Origin: Dinghuibacter sp035492835
GTDB lineage: Bacteria > Bacteroidota > Bacteroidia > Chitinophagales > Chitinophagaceae
Reading direction: 5' to 3'
Length of the DNA stretch: 32,099 nt
Assembly: GCF_035492835.1 (NCBI RefSeq)
Contig: NZ_DATJIY010000187.1
Coordinates: forward strand, 1-32,099
Shown: in pieces, positions 7,976 through 17,351 of the stretch
Layout: each line of letters opens with the position of its first letter
How positions within the stretch are numbered: position 1 is the first letter of the stretch
The notes under the pieces: model-generated
The model's input: the letters and a program-made list of their open reading frames with translations, nothing else
The model's database searches: none
What the model was told of the DNA's origin: nothing
Translations under genes and position numbers: made by a program

Positions 7976-9163
7976 CTAAAATACCTCCCCGAGGTTCACC
8001 GCAAAACCCTTGGAGCCGTCCAGCCCTACCCCGTAATCCACGCATATATTGGCGCCGGAGTGCTTGTTCAGCTTGAGCCGGATACCGGCCCCCGCCGCGG
8101 GGATGATCGTGTTGTATTTGCTGGCGAGGTTGCGTTTGAATGACTCGGCATTGGCGAATACCACTATACCGAAGAGACCGTTCCGGGAAACGGTGATCCT
8201 GTCCTCGACCTCGAGATAGGTCATGTCGTTCCCGCGGTATCGACCCTGTATGTAACCCCTTCCGGTATTGAACATATCGTCCCAGCCTGTGCTCGGCAAT
8301 AACAGGTAGGGCGTTTTTTCCCCCATCGTGAGCCAGTTGAAGCTCCATAACGCGAGGATGTTCCTGTGGCTATGGTTGAGGGAAATATATTTTCGCAGGT
8401 CGATCTGCATCATGGTGTTGTTGTTATCGCTTCCCAGCCAGGTGAAGCTAGGGTGAAAAACGACATTGGCGTAAAAGCCGTTGAACGCGTTGATAGGGTT
8501 GGTACGGGAATCATAGACCATCCGGACGGCCGGTCCGACGGACGTTTCTGTTTTAGTAAGACCATATTTTTCGAAGCTGGTGACCACGCCGGGCGGCGGG
8601 GACACTTCCCGGATGTCCCAGAAGTAGTCATAATAAAAACCCAATCCGGCGTATAGGTTCCGGGCGACGTTTTTCAGAACGGCGGTGTGGAGTTTTATAT
8701 ACGAAAAATCGATGGTGTAGCCGTCCGAGTACTGCGTATGACCGCCCAGTCCGAAGGTGGTGGAGGGGTATTTCATATACCGCCAGTCCGCGATAATGTT
8801 GTACTTGTTCCCCTTCGTCCAGATGTCCGCGATCAGCGGGGCGATGATCTGGTTGTATTGGGAATAGGTGACGTTGGTAGCGATGTCCGACGTCTTCGCG
8901 GTGGAATCGCCGGTGGAAAAGGCAAGGTTATCGGAGAGCACCACCGCGAAACCGGTTTGGAGGGTATATCCGGCCGCGGGGAAGGGCGCGTTGTGGAACT
9001 TCCCTTCGTCCCGTACGTCGACATCTTTTTTATGAAACAAGGAATGATAAACGTCGATCAAATCACGTTCCTTCCACTTCGACGAATCCGTTTGTCCACT
9101 TCCCCTGATGGGTCCTACCGCGATGCATAAAAACAGAACTATATATGTTTTCAAGTGTGCCAA
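7976..9163 (-). CDS. Omp85/D15 (BamA/TamA-like) outer-membrane beta-barrel protein
   Basis: A 395-residue protein with a signal peptide (about 1-23) and alternating beta strands throughout (for example GKFHNAPFPAAGYTLQTGFAV, NLYAGLGFYYDYFWD and GIVVFANAESF). It ends in a phenylalanine (LGEVF) like other barrel proteins. The C-terminal pattern fits the surface antigen D15 domain. No POTRA repeats precede the barrel, so it is a short family member and not BamA itself. Role in the outer membrane is unknown. No in-frame ATG exists at the 5' end: the start must be TTG at 9163, or TTG at 9154, which gives a more usual MKTYIVLFL signal peptide. It converges with the glycosyltransferase across 17 bases. 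Confidence 0.75.
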   Translation of the reverse strand: MAHLKTYIVLFLCIAVGPIRGSGQTDSSKWKERDLIDVYHSLFHKKDVDVRDEGKFHNAPFPAAGYTLQTGFAVVLSDNLAFSTGDSTAKTSDIATNVTYSQYNQIIAPLIADIWTKGNKYNIIADWRYMKYPSTTFGLGGHTQYSDGYTIDFSYIKLHTAVLKNVARNLYAGLGFYYDYFWDIREVSPPPGVVTSFEKYGLTKTETSVGPAVRMVYDSRTNPINAFNGFYANVVFHPSFTWLGSDNNNTMMQIDLRKYISLNHSHRNILALWSFNWLTMGEKTPYLLLPSTGWDDMFNTGRGYIQGRYRGNDMTYLEVEDRITVSRNGLFGIVVFANAESFKRNLASKYNTIIPAAGAGIRLKLNKHSGANICVDYGVGLDGSKGFAVNLGEVF

Positions 9164-9276
9164 TTGAGACTTAAGTAAGCGTCAGGGTTTCCACGGAGAT
9201 AGGAACGTGTTTGCAAAGGAAATAATCGGGGGAAACCGCTGTTTTAACATATAATTTGTTTTAATTTATAACAGAT

Positions 9277-10020
9277 ATGAGAAAAACTAGACCAACATGG
9301 GTAACTAGGACGGCCCTGCTGTGCTTGGGTTTATCCTTTTCTACGTTTCTTTTTGCACAATTCGCGCCAGATACGAGCGCCACGCCCGCTACCCGGGCCG
9401 CAATTTCCGCATTTTATGCCAAACTGTTGCCTTCCGCCCTGCTTTATAACGGTACGGAGTTCCAGGACTATGACACGGCCGTCGCGGGCATACCCTTTTA
9501 CCCCGACGCTTCCCTGCACACCGGTATGATCAGCTATGGAGGTATCCGTTATAACGGGGTCCGGATGATGTATGACGTGTACAAAGACCGGTTGGTCATC
9601 AACAGCTACAACAACCACCTGCTGATGCCGGCTATGGCTTCGATCGATACCTTTTATTTTTATGGCCGCGCCTACGAACGGCTGCGGCCGGATACCCTTC
9701 ACGGTTTTCCGGGCGAAGGCGTATACGAAGTCGTCTACGCGGGCAGGGTAAGCCTCCTGGCCAGGCACGTCAAAACCATCCAGTCCGATCCCAGGGACAG
9801 GCACAAGTATTTCATGGATCAGACGCGATACTACCTCGTCCGGGGTGGCGCTTATCACGCCGCGGGCACGCCAAAAGCGCTATTGGAGCTGCTATCGGAC
9901 CATAAAAAGGAGATGCGGCAGTTCATCCGGCAGAACAACCTCAGGTTTGAAGACAACGCTACCGAGGACATGAAATCCGTCATCACCTATTACGACCAAC
10001 TCATCACACCAACGACATGA
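9277..10020 (+). CDS. Secreted protein of unknown function, first gene of the receptor operon
   Basis: A 247-residue protein with a signal peptide (hydrophobic residues about 12-27, cleavage near LFAQ). The mature part has a tyrosine-rich, beta-strand-like middle (GGIRYNGVRMMYDVYKDRL, SIDTFYFYGRAYERL) and a helical end. I recognise no catalytic motif or named domain. The stop overlaps the ATG of the TonB-dependent receptor by four bases (ATGA, 10017-10020), so translation is coupled and a role with the receptor in the envelope is inferred. A TATAATTTG-like sequence lies in the AT-rich 40 bases before ATG 9277. Confidence 0.75.
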   Translation: MRKTRPTWVTRTALLCLGLSFSTFLFAQFAPDTSATPATRAAISAFYAKLLPSALLYNGTEFQDYDTAVAGIPFYPDASLHTGMISYGGIRYNGVRMMYDVYKDRLVINSYNNHLLMPAMASIDTFYFYGRAYERLRPDTLHGFPGEGVYEVVYAGRVSLLARHVKTIQSDPRDRHKYFMDQTRYYLVRGGAYHAAGTPKALLELLSDHKKEMRQFIRQNNLRFEDNATEDMKSVITYYDQLITPTT

Positions 10021-12785
10021 GGCATTTTCTACGCCTTGCCTGCTTATTGCTGACGCTAACGATCACGGCAAGGGCCGGGGCCCAACGACTCGAGACCATC
10101 ACCGGTGACTTCAGGGGAATCCGTTTCCCCGAATTCGTCACCCGAGTCGAAGCGTCGACGGATTTCCGGTTCTACTATATCCCCTCCGCGCTGGATACGA
10201 TGCCCGTTTCCCTTACTGCCAATAACAGTCCCCTCGACAGCGTCCTGGAAGAAGTCCTGGACAACACGCCTTTCCGGTTCGCGATCGATTCGCTGAAGCG
10301 CGTGTTCGTCTGGCAGGGGTCGCCGATCCAGACGCGGCTGGCCGCGGGTTATTACGGTAAATCGGACACGGTCCGCCGACGCCTGGCCCGGCGGGACAAT
10401 GCGCTCGCGGAAAACCAGAGCCGGCGCATCCTGCACGCGGCCGTAGACAACCGCCTGTATACGATCGGCTCGGGGAACGCGACCGAGGGCGGACGGGTAA
10501 CGGTCGCCGGTTATATACGGGACGCCGCCAGCGAAGAACCCGTCATCGGCGCGGCGGTCCAGCTGGAGAATACCAAGACAGGCACCAGTACCGATCAATA
10601 CGGATTCTATAGCCTGACCCTTTCGCGCGGACGGCACACGCTGCGCATCACCAGCGTCGGGATGCAGGACGTCACGCGGCACGTGTTGCTGCTGTCGGAC
10701 GGCCGGATGGACGTGGACATGCCCGAGTTCGTGCCGATACTCAAGACGGTCGTTGTGGACGCCAGCAAAACCGTGAACGTACAAAGTACCCGGATGGGTT
10801 TCCAGAAACTCGACATCGCCACGATCAAACAGGTGCCGGCCGTTTTGGGCGAGCCCGACGTGCTGCGGGTGGTCCTCACCCTTCCGGGGGTGACCTCGGC
10901 CTCGGAAGGCAGCACCGGGCTCAACGTCCGGGGGGGCGCTGCCGACCAGAACCTGGTGTTGTTCAACGACGCGACGATTTACAACCCCTCCCACTTCTTT
11001 GGCTTCTTCACCGCCTTCAACCCCGACGCGGTCAAGGACGTGCAATTATATAAATCGAGCATCCCGGAACGGTACGGCGGCCGGTTGGCTTCGGTGCTGG
11101 ACGTGACCGGTAAGGAAGGGAACAAAAAGAAATTCTCCGGTTCCGGTGGCGTGGGCCCGCTGGACGCCCGGCTTACCCTCGAAGGGCCTATCGACAGCAA
11201 CAAGGTTTCCTACCTCGTCAGTGGCCGGACCACCTATTCCAACTGGATACTGCGCAGCCTGAACAACCGGGACTACGCCGATAGCCGGGCCAACTTCTAT
11301 GACGTGAACGCCCACATCAGCGCGGCGCTCGGTACCCGGAACACGATCTATGTAACCGGCTACCTCAGCCATGACGGATTCCGGCTGGACGGGGACACGA
11401 CCTATACATACGGCAACAGGAACGCCAACATCAAGTGGAAGCACCTTTTTGGCAGCCGCACCACCAGCACGGTCACCGCGGCTTACGATCATTACCAGTT
11501 CGGGATCGCCAGCCAGGCCAACGAAGTCAATGCATATTCTTTCAAATTCAGCATCACGCAGTGGAGCGGACGGCTGGACTTTACCACCCGGGTTGGTACT
11601 AAACATACCCTGGACTACGGGCTCAACGCCGTGCGTTACGGCTTGCAACCGGGAAACATGCAGCCCGATAGCAAGTCCTCGCTGGTATTGCCGGTGACCG
11701 TGTCCCAGGAACAGGCCCTCGAGTCGGCGGCTTACCTGGGCGATCACTTTATCATCAGCCCTTCGCTTACCATCGACGCCGGTCTACGCTATTCCCTTTA
11801 CGAATACCTGGGGCCGCACCAGGAATATACCTATGCTGCCGGACTGCCACGCCAGACCGACAACATAACGGACAGTACGACCTATGGGGCCGGCTCTGCG
11901 ATCAAACGGTACAGCTACCCCGAGGTCCGTATCTCCGGCCGCCTGGTATTGTCGCCGAATTCTTCCATCAAGGCGGGCTTCAACACCCTGGCGCAGTACA
12001 TACACATGATGTCCAATACTACGGCCATCTCACCCACCGACATCTGGAAGCTGAGCGATCCGTATATCCAACCCGAGATCGGAAAGCAATGGTCGCTCGG
12101 TTATTACCACAACCTGGCGTCCAACTCGATCGAAGTATCCGGGGAAGTCTATTATAAACAGATCGACCATTACCTGGATTACAAAAGCGGGGCGGTGCTG
12201 CTGCTCAACAACCACCTCGAGACGGACGTGATCAATACGCACGGGAAATCTTACGGGGCCGAGATCATGGTCCGGAAAACGACGGGCAAGCTCAACGGAT
12301 GGATAAGCTATACCTGGTCCAGGACGCGCCTGCAGTCGGACGATCCGCTCGCGGAAAGTCCGGTGAACGAAGGACGCTGGTATCCCAGCGACTTCGACAA
12401 GCCCAACATCCTCAACGTCGTGGGCAATTACAAGTTCACCCATAGGATCGGCGTCTCGCTAAACGTCGCCTACAGCACGGGTCGTCCGATCACCCTGCCA
12501 ATCGGGGAATACTATCTGGGCGGTTCTTACCGGACCCTCTACTCCGACCGGAACCAATACCGCGTGCCGGATTATTTCCGGACGGACCTGGCGGTCGATA
12601 TAGAAGGGACGCACCGGATAAAGGTGTTCGCCCACAGCTCCTGGACGTTGGGGGTATACAACCTGACCGCCCGCAAAAACCCCTATTCGATATACTATTC
12701 CTCTGAAAACGGCGTGGTGAACGGGTACAAATTGTCCATTTTCGGGACGGCGATCCCGTTTGTAACCTACAACTTCAGATTTTGA
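10017..12785 (+). CDS. TonB-dependent outer-membrane receptor with STN-like and carboxypeptidase-regulatory N-terminal domains
   Basis: A 922-residue protein. Residues 1-22 are a signal peptide. About 24-100 resemble the secretin/TonB short N-terminal (STN) domain, the part that in other receptors contacts an inner-membrane anti-sigma or signalling protein. About 161-235 is a CarboxypepD-regulatory-like beta domain (VAGYIRDAASEEPVIGAAV). The plug is at about 260-365 (LNVRGGAADQNLVLFNDATI), followed by a beta barrel that ends in the aromatic-terminated TYNFRF. The ligand is unknown; no SusD partner is present, but DUF4249 lipoproteins follow instead. The stop and the next ATG share one base (TGATG at 12783-12787). 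Confidence 0.9.
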   Translation: MRHFLRLACLLLTLTITARAGAQRLETITGDFRGIRFPEFVTRVEASTDFRFYYIPSALDTMPVSLTANNSPLDSVLEEVLDNTPFRFAIDSLKRVFVWQGSPIQTRLAAGYYGKSDTVRRRLARRDNALAENQSRRILHAAVDNRLYTIGSGNATEGGRVTVAGYIRDAASEEPVIGAAVQLENTKTGTSTDQYGFYSLTLSRGRHTLRITSVGMQDVTRHVLLLSDGRMDVDMPEFVPILKTVVVDASKTVNVQSTRMGFQKLDIATIKQVPAVLGEPDVLRVVLTLPGVTSASEGSTGLNVRGGAADQNLVLFNDATIYNPSHFFGFFTAFNPDAVKDVQLYKSSIPERYGGRLASVLDVTGKEGNKKKFSGSGGVGPLDARLTLEGPIDSNKVSYLVSGRTTYSNWILRSLNNRDYADSRANFYDVNAHISAALGTRNTIYVTGYLSHDGFRLDGDTTYTYGNRNANIKWKHLFGSRTTSTVTAAYDHYQFGIASQANEVNAYSFKFSITQWSGRLDFTTRVGTKHTLDYGLNAVRYGLQPGNMQPDSKSSLVLPVTVSQEQALESAAYLGDHFIISPSLTIDAGLRYSLYEYLGPHQEYTYAAGLPRQTDNITDSTTYGAGSAIKRYSYPEVRISGRLVLSPNSSIKAGFNTLAQYIHMMSNTTAISPTDIWKLSDPYIQPEIGKQWSLGYYHNLASNSIEVSGEVYYKQIDHYLDYKSGAVLLLNNHLETDVINTHGKSYGAEIMVRKTTGKLNGWISYTWSRTRLQSDDPLAESPVNEGRWYPSDFDKPNILNVVGNYKFTHRIGVSLNVAYSTGRPITLPIGEYYLGGSYRTLYSDRNQYRVPDYFRTDLAVDIEGTHRIKVFAHSSWTLGVYNLTARKNPYSIYYSSENGVVNGYKLSIFGTAIPFVTYNFRF

Positions 12786-13903
12786 TGAAGCGCTTCATTC
12801 CCATATTGCTCCTGGTGGCGGGCGGCTGCAGCACTCCATATCCCTTGCCTTCCGTCCCTGGCGGCCACGGCGTACTGGTGGTAGACGGCGTGATCTATGC
12901 GGGCAACGACTCGACCGCTATCCGTCTGACGCGGTCGAAGGATTTCAGCGATTCCACCACCATCCCGGTTGAAACCGGGGCGCACGTGGTCCTCGAACCG
13001 GCGTCTGGCGGGACATCGTATACCCTCAAGGACAACGGCTCGGGTTACTACGTCAGCGCGGGCTTGAACCTCGATAACAGCCAGACCTACCGGCTCGACA
13101 TCACGCTGTCGGGCGGCGCGCACTACCAGTCCGACTATGTGCCGGTAGTACCGTCCCCCGCGATCGACAGCATTAATTTCGTACAGTCTCCGACCGACCG
13201 CCTGACGATTTTCGCCAACACCCACGACCCCGCCGGGAAGACCCGGTATTATATGTGGCGATACGTCGAGACCTACGAGTACCATAGTTTTTATGCGTCG
13301 CTGTATAAGGCCGTGGGGGACACGCTCCTGCCAAGGGATACGTCGGTCGAGGTGTGTTACCGGAGCATCGCCTCCACCGATATCCTGATCGCTTCGTCCG
13401 CGGGCCTTACCGCCGATCAGATCCACGAAGCCCCCATAGAGATATTCTACAATAATGACATGCGGCTCTGGATCGAGTACAGTACCCTCGTGACACAGAT
13501 CGCCCTGACGGAAGGCGCGTACAACTACTGGCAGAATATGAAGGCCAATTCCGAAAACCTAGGGTCCATTTTCGGCCCCCAGCCGTTCCAGGCCCAGGGG
13601 AATATCCATTCGGTTTCCAATCCGAACGAAGTCGTGATCGGTTACGTTTCCATTTCCACACCCGCGCAACAACGCATCTTTATCCAAAACGGACAGTTGA
13701 CGAGCTGGCCGGTCAGCCTTCCGAATTGCCCCGAAGAAACCGCCGATCTCACCAAGCATGGCGTAGCCTGGTATTTCGGGCCGCCTTCGATCAATGTGCC
13801 GATCGACTACGCCTCACCCACGCTGGTGCTGATGGCCGCGGGCGACTGCGCCGATTGTCGCTATGATGGCGGGACCGTGATAAAACCGTCCTATTGGCCA
13901 TGA
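12785..13903 (+). CDS. DUF4249 family lipoprotein, copy 1
   Basis: A 372-residue protein starting at ATG 12785. A short signal ends in a lipobox-like LLVAGGC with Cys15, so it is probably anchored in the outer membrane. The rest matches the DUF4249 pattern: an early VVDGVIY strand, beta-rich N-terminal half, RYYMWRYVETYEY in the middle and FGPQPFQAQGNIHS towards the end, with a closing CADCRY. Function is unknown; the family is regularly encoded beside TonB-dependent receptors, so a substrate-capturing role like SusD is a reasonable guess. The TTG just upstream (12782) is a worse start because ATG 12785 couples to the receptor stop. Copy 2 follows directly and is about two-thirds identical by eye. 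Confidence 0.85.
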   Translation: MKRFIPILLLVAGGCSTPYPLPSVPGGHGVLVVDGVIYAGNDSTAIRLTRSKDFSDSTTIPVETGAHVVLEPASGGTSYTLKDNGSGYYVSAGLNLDNSQTYRLDITLSGGAHYQSDYVPVVPSPAIDSINFVQSPTDRLTIFANTHDPAGKTRYYMWRYVETYEYHSFYASLYKAVGDTLLPRDTSVEVCYRSIASTDILIASSAGLTADQIHEAPIEIFYNNDMRLWIEYSTLVTQIALTEGAYNYWQNMKANSENLGSIFGPQPFQAQGNIHSVSNPNEVVIGYVSISTPAQQRIFIQNGQLTSWPVSLPNCPEETADLTKHGVAWYFGPPSINVPIDYASPTLVLMAAGDCADCRYDGGTVIKPSYWP

Positions 13904-15018
13904 AGCGTCTCTTTTCCATATTGCTCCTGGTGGCGGGTGGCTGCAGCGCTCCGTATCCCTTGCCTTCTGTTCCCGGCGGCCACGGCGTGCTGGTGGTGGA
14001 CGGCGTTATCTATGCCGGGAGCGATTCGACGACCCTTCGTTTGACGCGGTCGAAGGATTTCAGCGATTCGACGACCCTTCCGGTTGAAACAGGGGCGCAC
14101 GTGGTTCTGGAGGGCGCGGGCGGTGGTACTTATACTTTTTCGGACGTGGGTTCGGGGTATTATGCCTCGGCAGGACTCAACCTCGACCCTGGCGGCACCT
14201 ACCGGCTCGACATCACGCTGTCCAGCGGAGCGCACTACCAATCCGACTATGTGCCGGTGGTGCTGTCTCCACCCATCGACAGCGTCACCTGGCGGCAGGC
14301 CCCGGGCGACCGGGTCAGCCTGTATGCAAGCACGCACGATCCCTCGGGTAGGACGCGTTACTATATGTGGCGGTATGTTGAAACCTATGAATACCACGCC
14401 GAGTACAATTCGAAGTACTATCCTTCCGGGGGGACGCTCCTTTCGAGGGATACGCCGGTACAGGTGTGCTATAGGAACCTGAACTCCACGGATGTCATCG
14501 TCGCCACGTCCGCCGCTTTGTCTGCCGACGTCATCGACCATACGCCTGTGGAGGTGTTGTTCAACAACGACGTCCGTTTGCAATGGGAATATAGTAACCT
14601 GATCACCCAGGTGGCGCTGACAAAGGGCGCCTATGACTTTTGGCAGAACATCGCGGCCAATTCCGGGGACCTGGGCAATATTTTCGGACCCCAGCCATTC
14701 CAGGCGCAGGGGAATATCCATTCGGTCACCAACGCGAGCGAGATGGTGGTGGGTTATGTCTCCATCTCCACACCGGCCCAACAACGGATCTTCATCAATA
14801 ACGGACAGTTGACCGGCTGGCCGGATACGTGGCCGGGGTGCGTGCTCGAAACCCTGAACCTCGCCAAGTATCCGTTATCCACCTTCTTTAGCCCCGGCCA
14901 GACATTTGTAGCGATCGACAACTTTGTCCCTAATTCCGGCGTCACGGCGACATCGGGCGCCTGCGGGGACTGCCGGTACGCGGGCGGTACACTCACCAAA
15001 CCTTCTTTTTGGCCATGA
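13900..15018 (+). CDS. DUF4249 family lipoprotein, copy 2
   Basis: A 372-residue paralogue of the preceding gene, with the same lipobox (LLVAGGC), the same VVDGVIYAG and RYYMWRYVETYEY segments, FGPQPFQAQGNIHS, and the same ending (KPS-aromatic-WP). The first 70 residues are nearly identical to copy 1 while the region after FGPQPF diverges more, especially the stretch before the last CxxC. ATG 13900 overlaps the stop of copy 1 as ATGA. Tandem copies with a diverged C-terminal part may bind different ligands or act as a heterodimer; this is inference. Surface or outer-membrane location is expected from the lipobox. Confidence 0.85.
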   Translation: MKRLFSILLLVAGGCSAPYPLPSVPGGHGVLVVDGVIYAGSDSTTLRLTRSKDFSDSTTLPVETGAHVVLEGAGGGTYTFSDVGSGYYASAGLNLDPGGTYRLDITLSSGAHYQSDYVPVVLSPPIDSVTWRQAPGDRVSLYASTHDPSGRTRYYMWRYVETYEYHAEYNSKYYPSGGTLLSRDTPVQVCYRNLNSTDVIVATSAALSADVIDHTPVEVLFNNDVRLQWEYSNLITQVALTKGAYDFWQNIAANSGDLGNIFGPQPFQAQGNIHSVTNASEMVVGYVSISTPAQQRIFINNGQLTGWPDTWPGCVLETLNLAKYPLSTFFSPGQTFVAIDNFVPNSGVTATSGACGDCRYAGGTLTKPSFWP

Positions 15019-17351
15019 CACGAAGCATCCTTTTTCTGGTTTTTTGCGGATCGCTCCTGACGGAGGCGCGGGGGCAAGCGCCTGACATCGCCGACACGGC
15101 GGCCGACCGGCTCGCCATCTATCAGCGGAACGTCGTGTCCGAAAAAATATTCGTACATACCGACAAGACGTTGTATTTGCCCGGCCAGGTACTATGGTTC
15201 AAGACCTACGTCGTGGATGCCTCCACGCACCGGCCGCTTGGCTTGAGCAAGGTTGCCTATGTGGAGGTGCTGGATTCAGGCAACCATCCCTTGTTACAAG
15301 GTAAAGTGGCGCTGGCGAAAGGCGAGGGGGACGGGTCGTTCCTCCTGCCTGCGTCATGCCCGACCGGGAATTACCGGCTACGGGCTTATACCGCCTGGAT
15401 GAAGAACGGGAGTCCGGCGTTCTTCTATGAGCAGGGGCTGACCATCGTCAATCCCTTTATGGACCCCGTTACGGGTACGGCGTCCCCGGATGCATACGAC
15501 ATTCAATTCTTCCCCGAAGGCGGCGATTTGGTCACCGGCCTGCCCGGCAAAGTGGGTCTCCGGATCGCCGACCGCCAGGGCAGGAACCTGAACGCAACCG
15601 GGCGTATCGTCGACGAGACCGGGCATACGGTTCAAACATTTGCGCCGCTTCGTTTCGGGCTGGGTCATTTTGATTTCCAGCCGGAGCCGGGTCACCAATA
15701 CACGGCGCAGGTCCGTATCGGAGATACGGTTATCAGCCAGCCACTGCGTCAGCCGCTGGGCGCCGGTTTCACTTTGAGCGTCACGGATTCGGCCGACAGC
15801 CGGTTGATAGTGCGCGTGCGGAAAAGGGGTGTCTCCGACAAGGTCGTCTATCTGTTGGTACAGAACCGCGGCCGGGTGACCCATACCGCCGCGCTGGAGC
15901 TCCAGGACCGGGAGACGACGCTTCTCCTCGACAAATCCGCTCTGGGGGAAGGCGTCCTTCACCTGACGTTGTTCGACGGTCTGGGGCGTCCGCTGGCCGA
16001 GCGGCTCGCGTTCGTATACCCCACCCACCGGCTGGGCATAGTCGCCGTTGCCGACTCGACGGTGTACGATACGCGGTCGAAAGTCACGGTGAGCGTCGCC
16101 ACCGACCTCACCGCCTCGCTCTCGATGTCCGTCGCGCTCTCGGATTCATTGTCGGGCGCCAGCGCGGAAGACATCGCCAGTTATCTCTGGCTGAGGTCCG
16201 ATCTGAAGGGTGACATCGCTTCGCCGGGATACTATTTCGACTCCACGAAAGCGGACAGGGCGGAAGCGTTGGACAACCTGTTGCTGACCCAGGGCTGGAG
16301 CCGCTGGCGGTGGCAGGACGTGTTGTTTGGCCGTCTGCCGGAGGTCCGGTTCCTGCCGGAATACGAGGGTCACCAGGTCACCGGCGTCGTATTCGACAAA
16401 CAAACGGATCGACCCGCGGCGGGCATACCGGTATTTGTGTCGCTTCCGGGGAAGGCCTTCCGTTTTGGCGCAGCCCTAAGCGACAGTGCGGGGCGGGTGG
16501 TCTTCAACCTCGAAGACTTTTACGGGGGGAACGAGGTCGTCCTCCAATTGGGGAAGGCGTATAATAACCGGTACCGGTTCGACATGGACGACCCCTTCTC
16601 CCTGGCGCCGGCCAGTGCGCCTGCGCCGGTGTTCCGCCTCCCGGTAAGCTGGCATTCCGCGCTCCTGCTCCGGAGCGTCAATACCCAGGTCATGAACGTT
16701 TTTCCCAGCGGACAACAGCGTTTTCACCTGGACCACGACACGCTCCCGTTGTTTATCCAGCCGGATGTTTCCTACCCGCTGGACGACTATACGCGTTTCC
16801 GCTCGCTGGAGGAAGTTTTCAGGGAATACGTGCCCGAGGTGGCGGTCTCCAGGACGGGGAGCGGATTCAAGCTCCGGGTGACCTCGGGGAAATACAAACC
16901 CATTTATCCGGACGCGCCGCTGATATTGGTCGACGGAGTCCCGTATTTCAACGAAGACACGGTCGTATCCCTCGATCCCCTCAAGATAAAGCGCCTGGAC
17001 ATACTCACCGAACGCTATTATAGCGGGCCGCTCTTTTTCGACGGCGTGATGTCCCTGACGACGTACCAGGGAGACCTGTCCGATTTCCACCTGGACCCGG
17101 CCGCGCTCGTCGTCGACTACGAGGCGCTCCAACCGGAACGGGAGTTTTATGCGCCGTTGTATGACAACGGCCTCAACAGCCGCGTCCCCGACTTCAGGGA
17201 TGTATTGACCTGGCAACCGAGGTTGCCGGTGGGCCGGTCGTCGTTTTATACCTCCGACATACCGGGTACGTACAAGGGCGTCATCCAGGGAATAACAAAG
17301 GATGGAATGCCGGGCGTCCGTATCTTTACCTTTTCGGTCAAGCCCCGGTAA
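15015..17351 (+). CDS. Large secreted MG2-domain protein with plug-like C-terminal region
   Basis: A 778-residue protein with a signal peptide (about 1-21). Residues about 40-150 resemble the MG2 macroglobulin domain of alpha-2-macroglobulin-like proteins (EKIFVHTDKTLYLPGQVLWF, then GNYRLRAYTAWM). Several beta-sandwich modules follow, including a regulatory-like TGVVFDKQTDRPAAGIPVFV segment around 460-480. Near 640-700 a stretch (LILVDGVPYFNEDTVVSLDP) recalls the plug of TonB receptors, but no barrel follows. No thioester motif was seen. The start overlaps the DUF4249 stop as ATGA, and its own stop abuts the kinase start. It may act as a periplasmic or surface partner of the receptor; this is inferred from operon position only. 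Confidence 0.75.
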   Translation: MTRSILFLVFCGSLLTEARGQAPDIADTAADRLAIYQRNVVSEKIFVHTDKTLYLPGQVLWFKTYVVDASTHRPLGLSKVAYVEVLDSGNHPLLQGKVALAKGEGDGSFLLPASCPTGNYRLRAYTAWMKNGSPAFFYEQGLTIVNPFMDPVTGTASPDAYDIQFFPEGGDLVTGLPGKVGLRIADRQGRNLNATGRIVDETGHTVQTFAPLRFGLGHFDFQPEPGHQYTAQVRIGDTVISQPLRQPLGAGFTLSVTDSADSRLIVRVRKRGVSDKVVYLLVQNRGRVTHTAALELQDRETTLLLDKSALGEGVLHLTLFDGLGRPLAERLAFVYPTHRLGIVAVADSTVYDTRSKVTVSVATDLTASLSMSVALSDSLSGASAEDIASYLWLRSDLKGDIASPGYYFDSTKADRAEALDNLLLTQGWSRWRWQDVLFGRLPEVRFLPEYEGHQVTGVVFDKQTDRPAAGIPVFVSLPGKAFRFGAALSDSAGRVVFNLEDFYGGNEVVLQLGKAYNNRYRFDMDDPFSLAPASAPAPVFRLPVSWHSALLLRSVNTQVMNVFPSGQQRFHLDHDTLPLFIQPDVSYPLDDYTRFRSLEEVFREYVPEVAVSRTGSGFKLRVTSGKYKPIYPDAPLILVDGVPYFNEDTVVSLDPLKIKRLDILTERYYSGPLFFDGVMSLTTYQGDLSDFHLDPAALVVDYEALQPEREFYAPLYDNGLNSRVPDFRDVLTWQPRLPVGRSSFYTSDIPGTYKGVIQGITKDGMPGVRIFTFSVKPR

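Noticed and set aside
7230..8348. Open frame of 372 codons on the minus strand
   Set aside because: Overlaps the glycosyltransferase in antisense and the barrel protein gene in another frame; no domain pattern.
10056..11045. Open frame of 329 codons on the minus strand
   Set aside because: Antisense to the N-terminal and plug domains of the TonB-dependent receptor; no recognisable fold.
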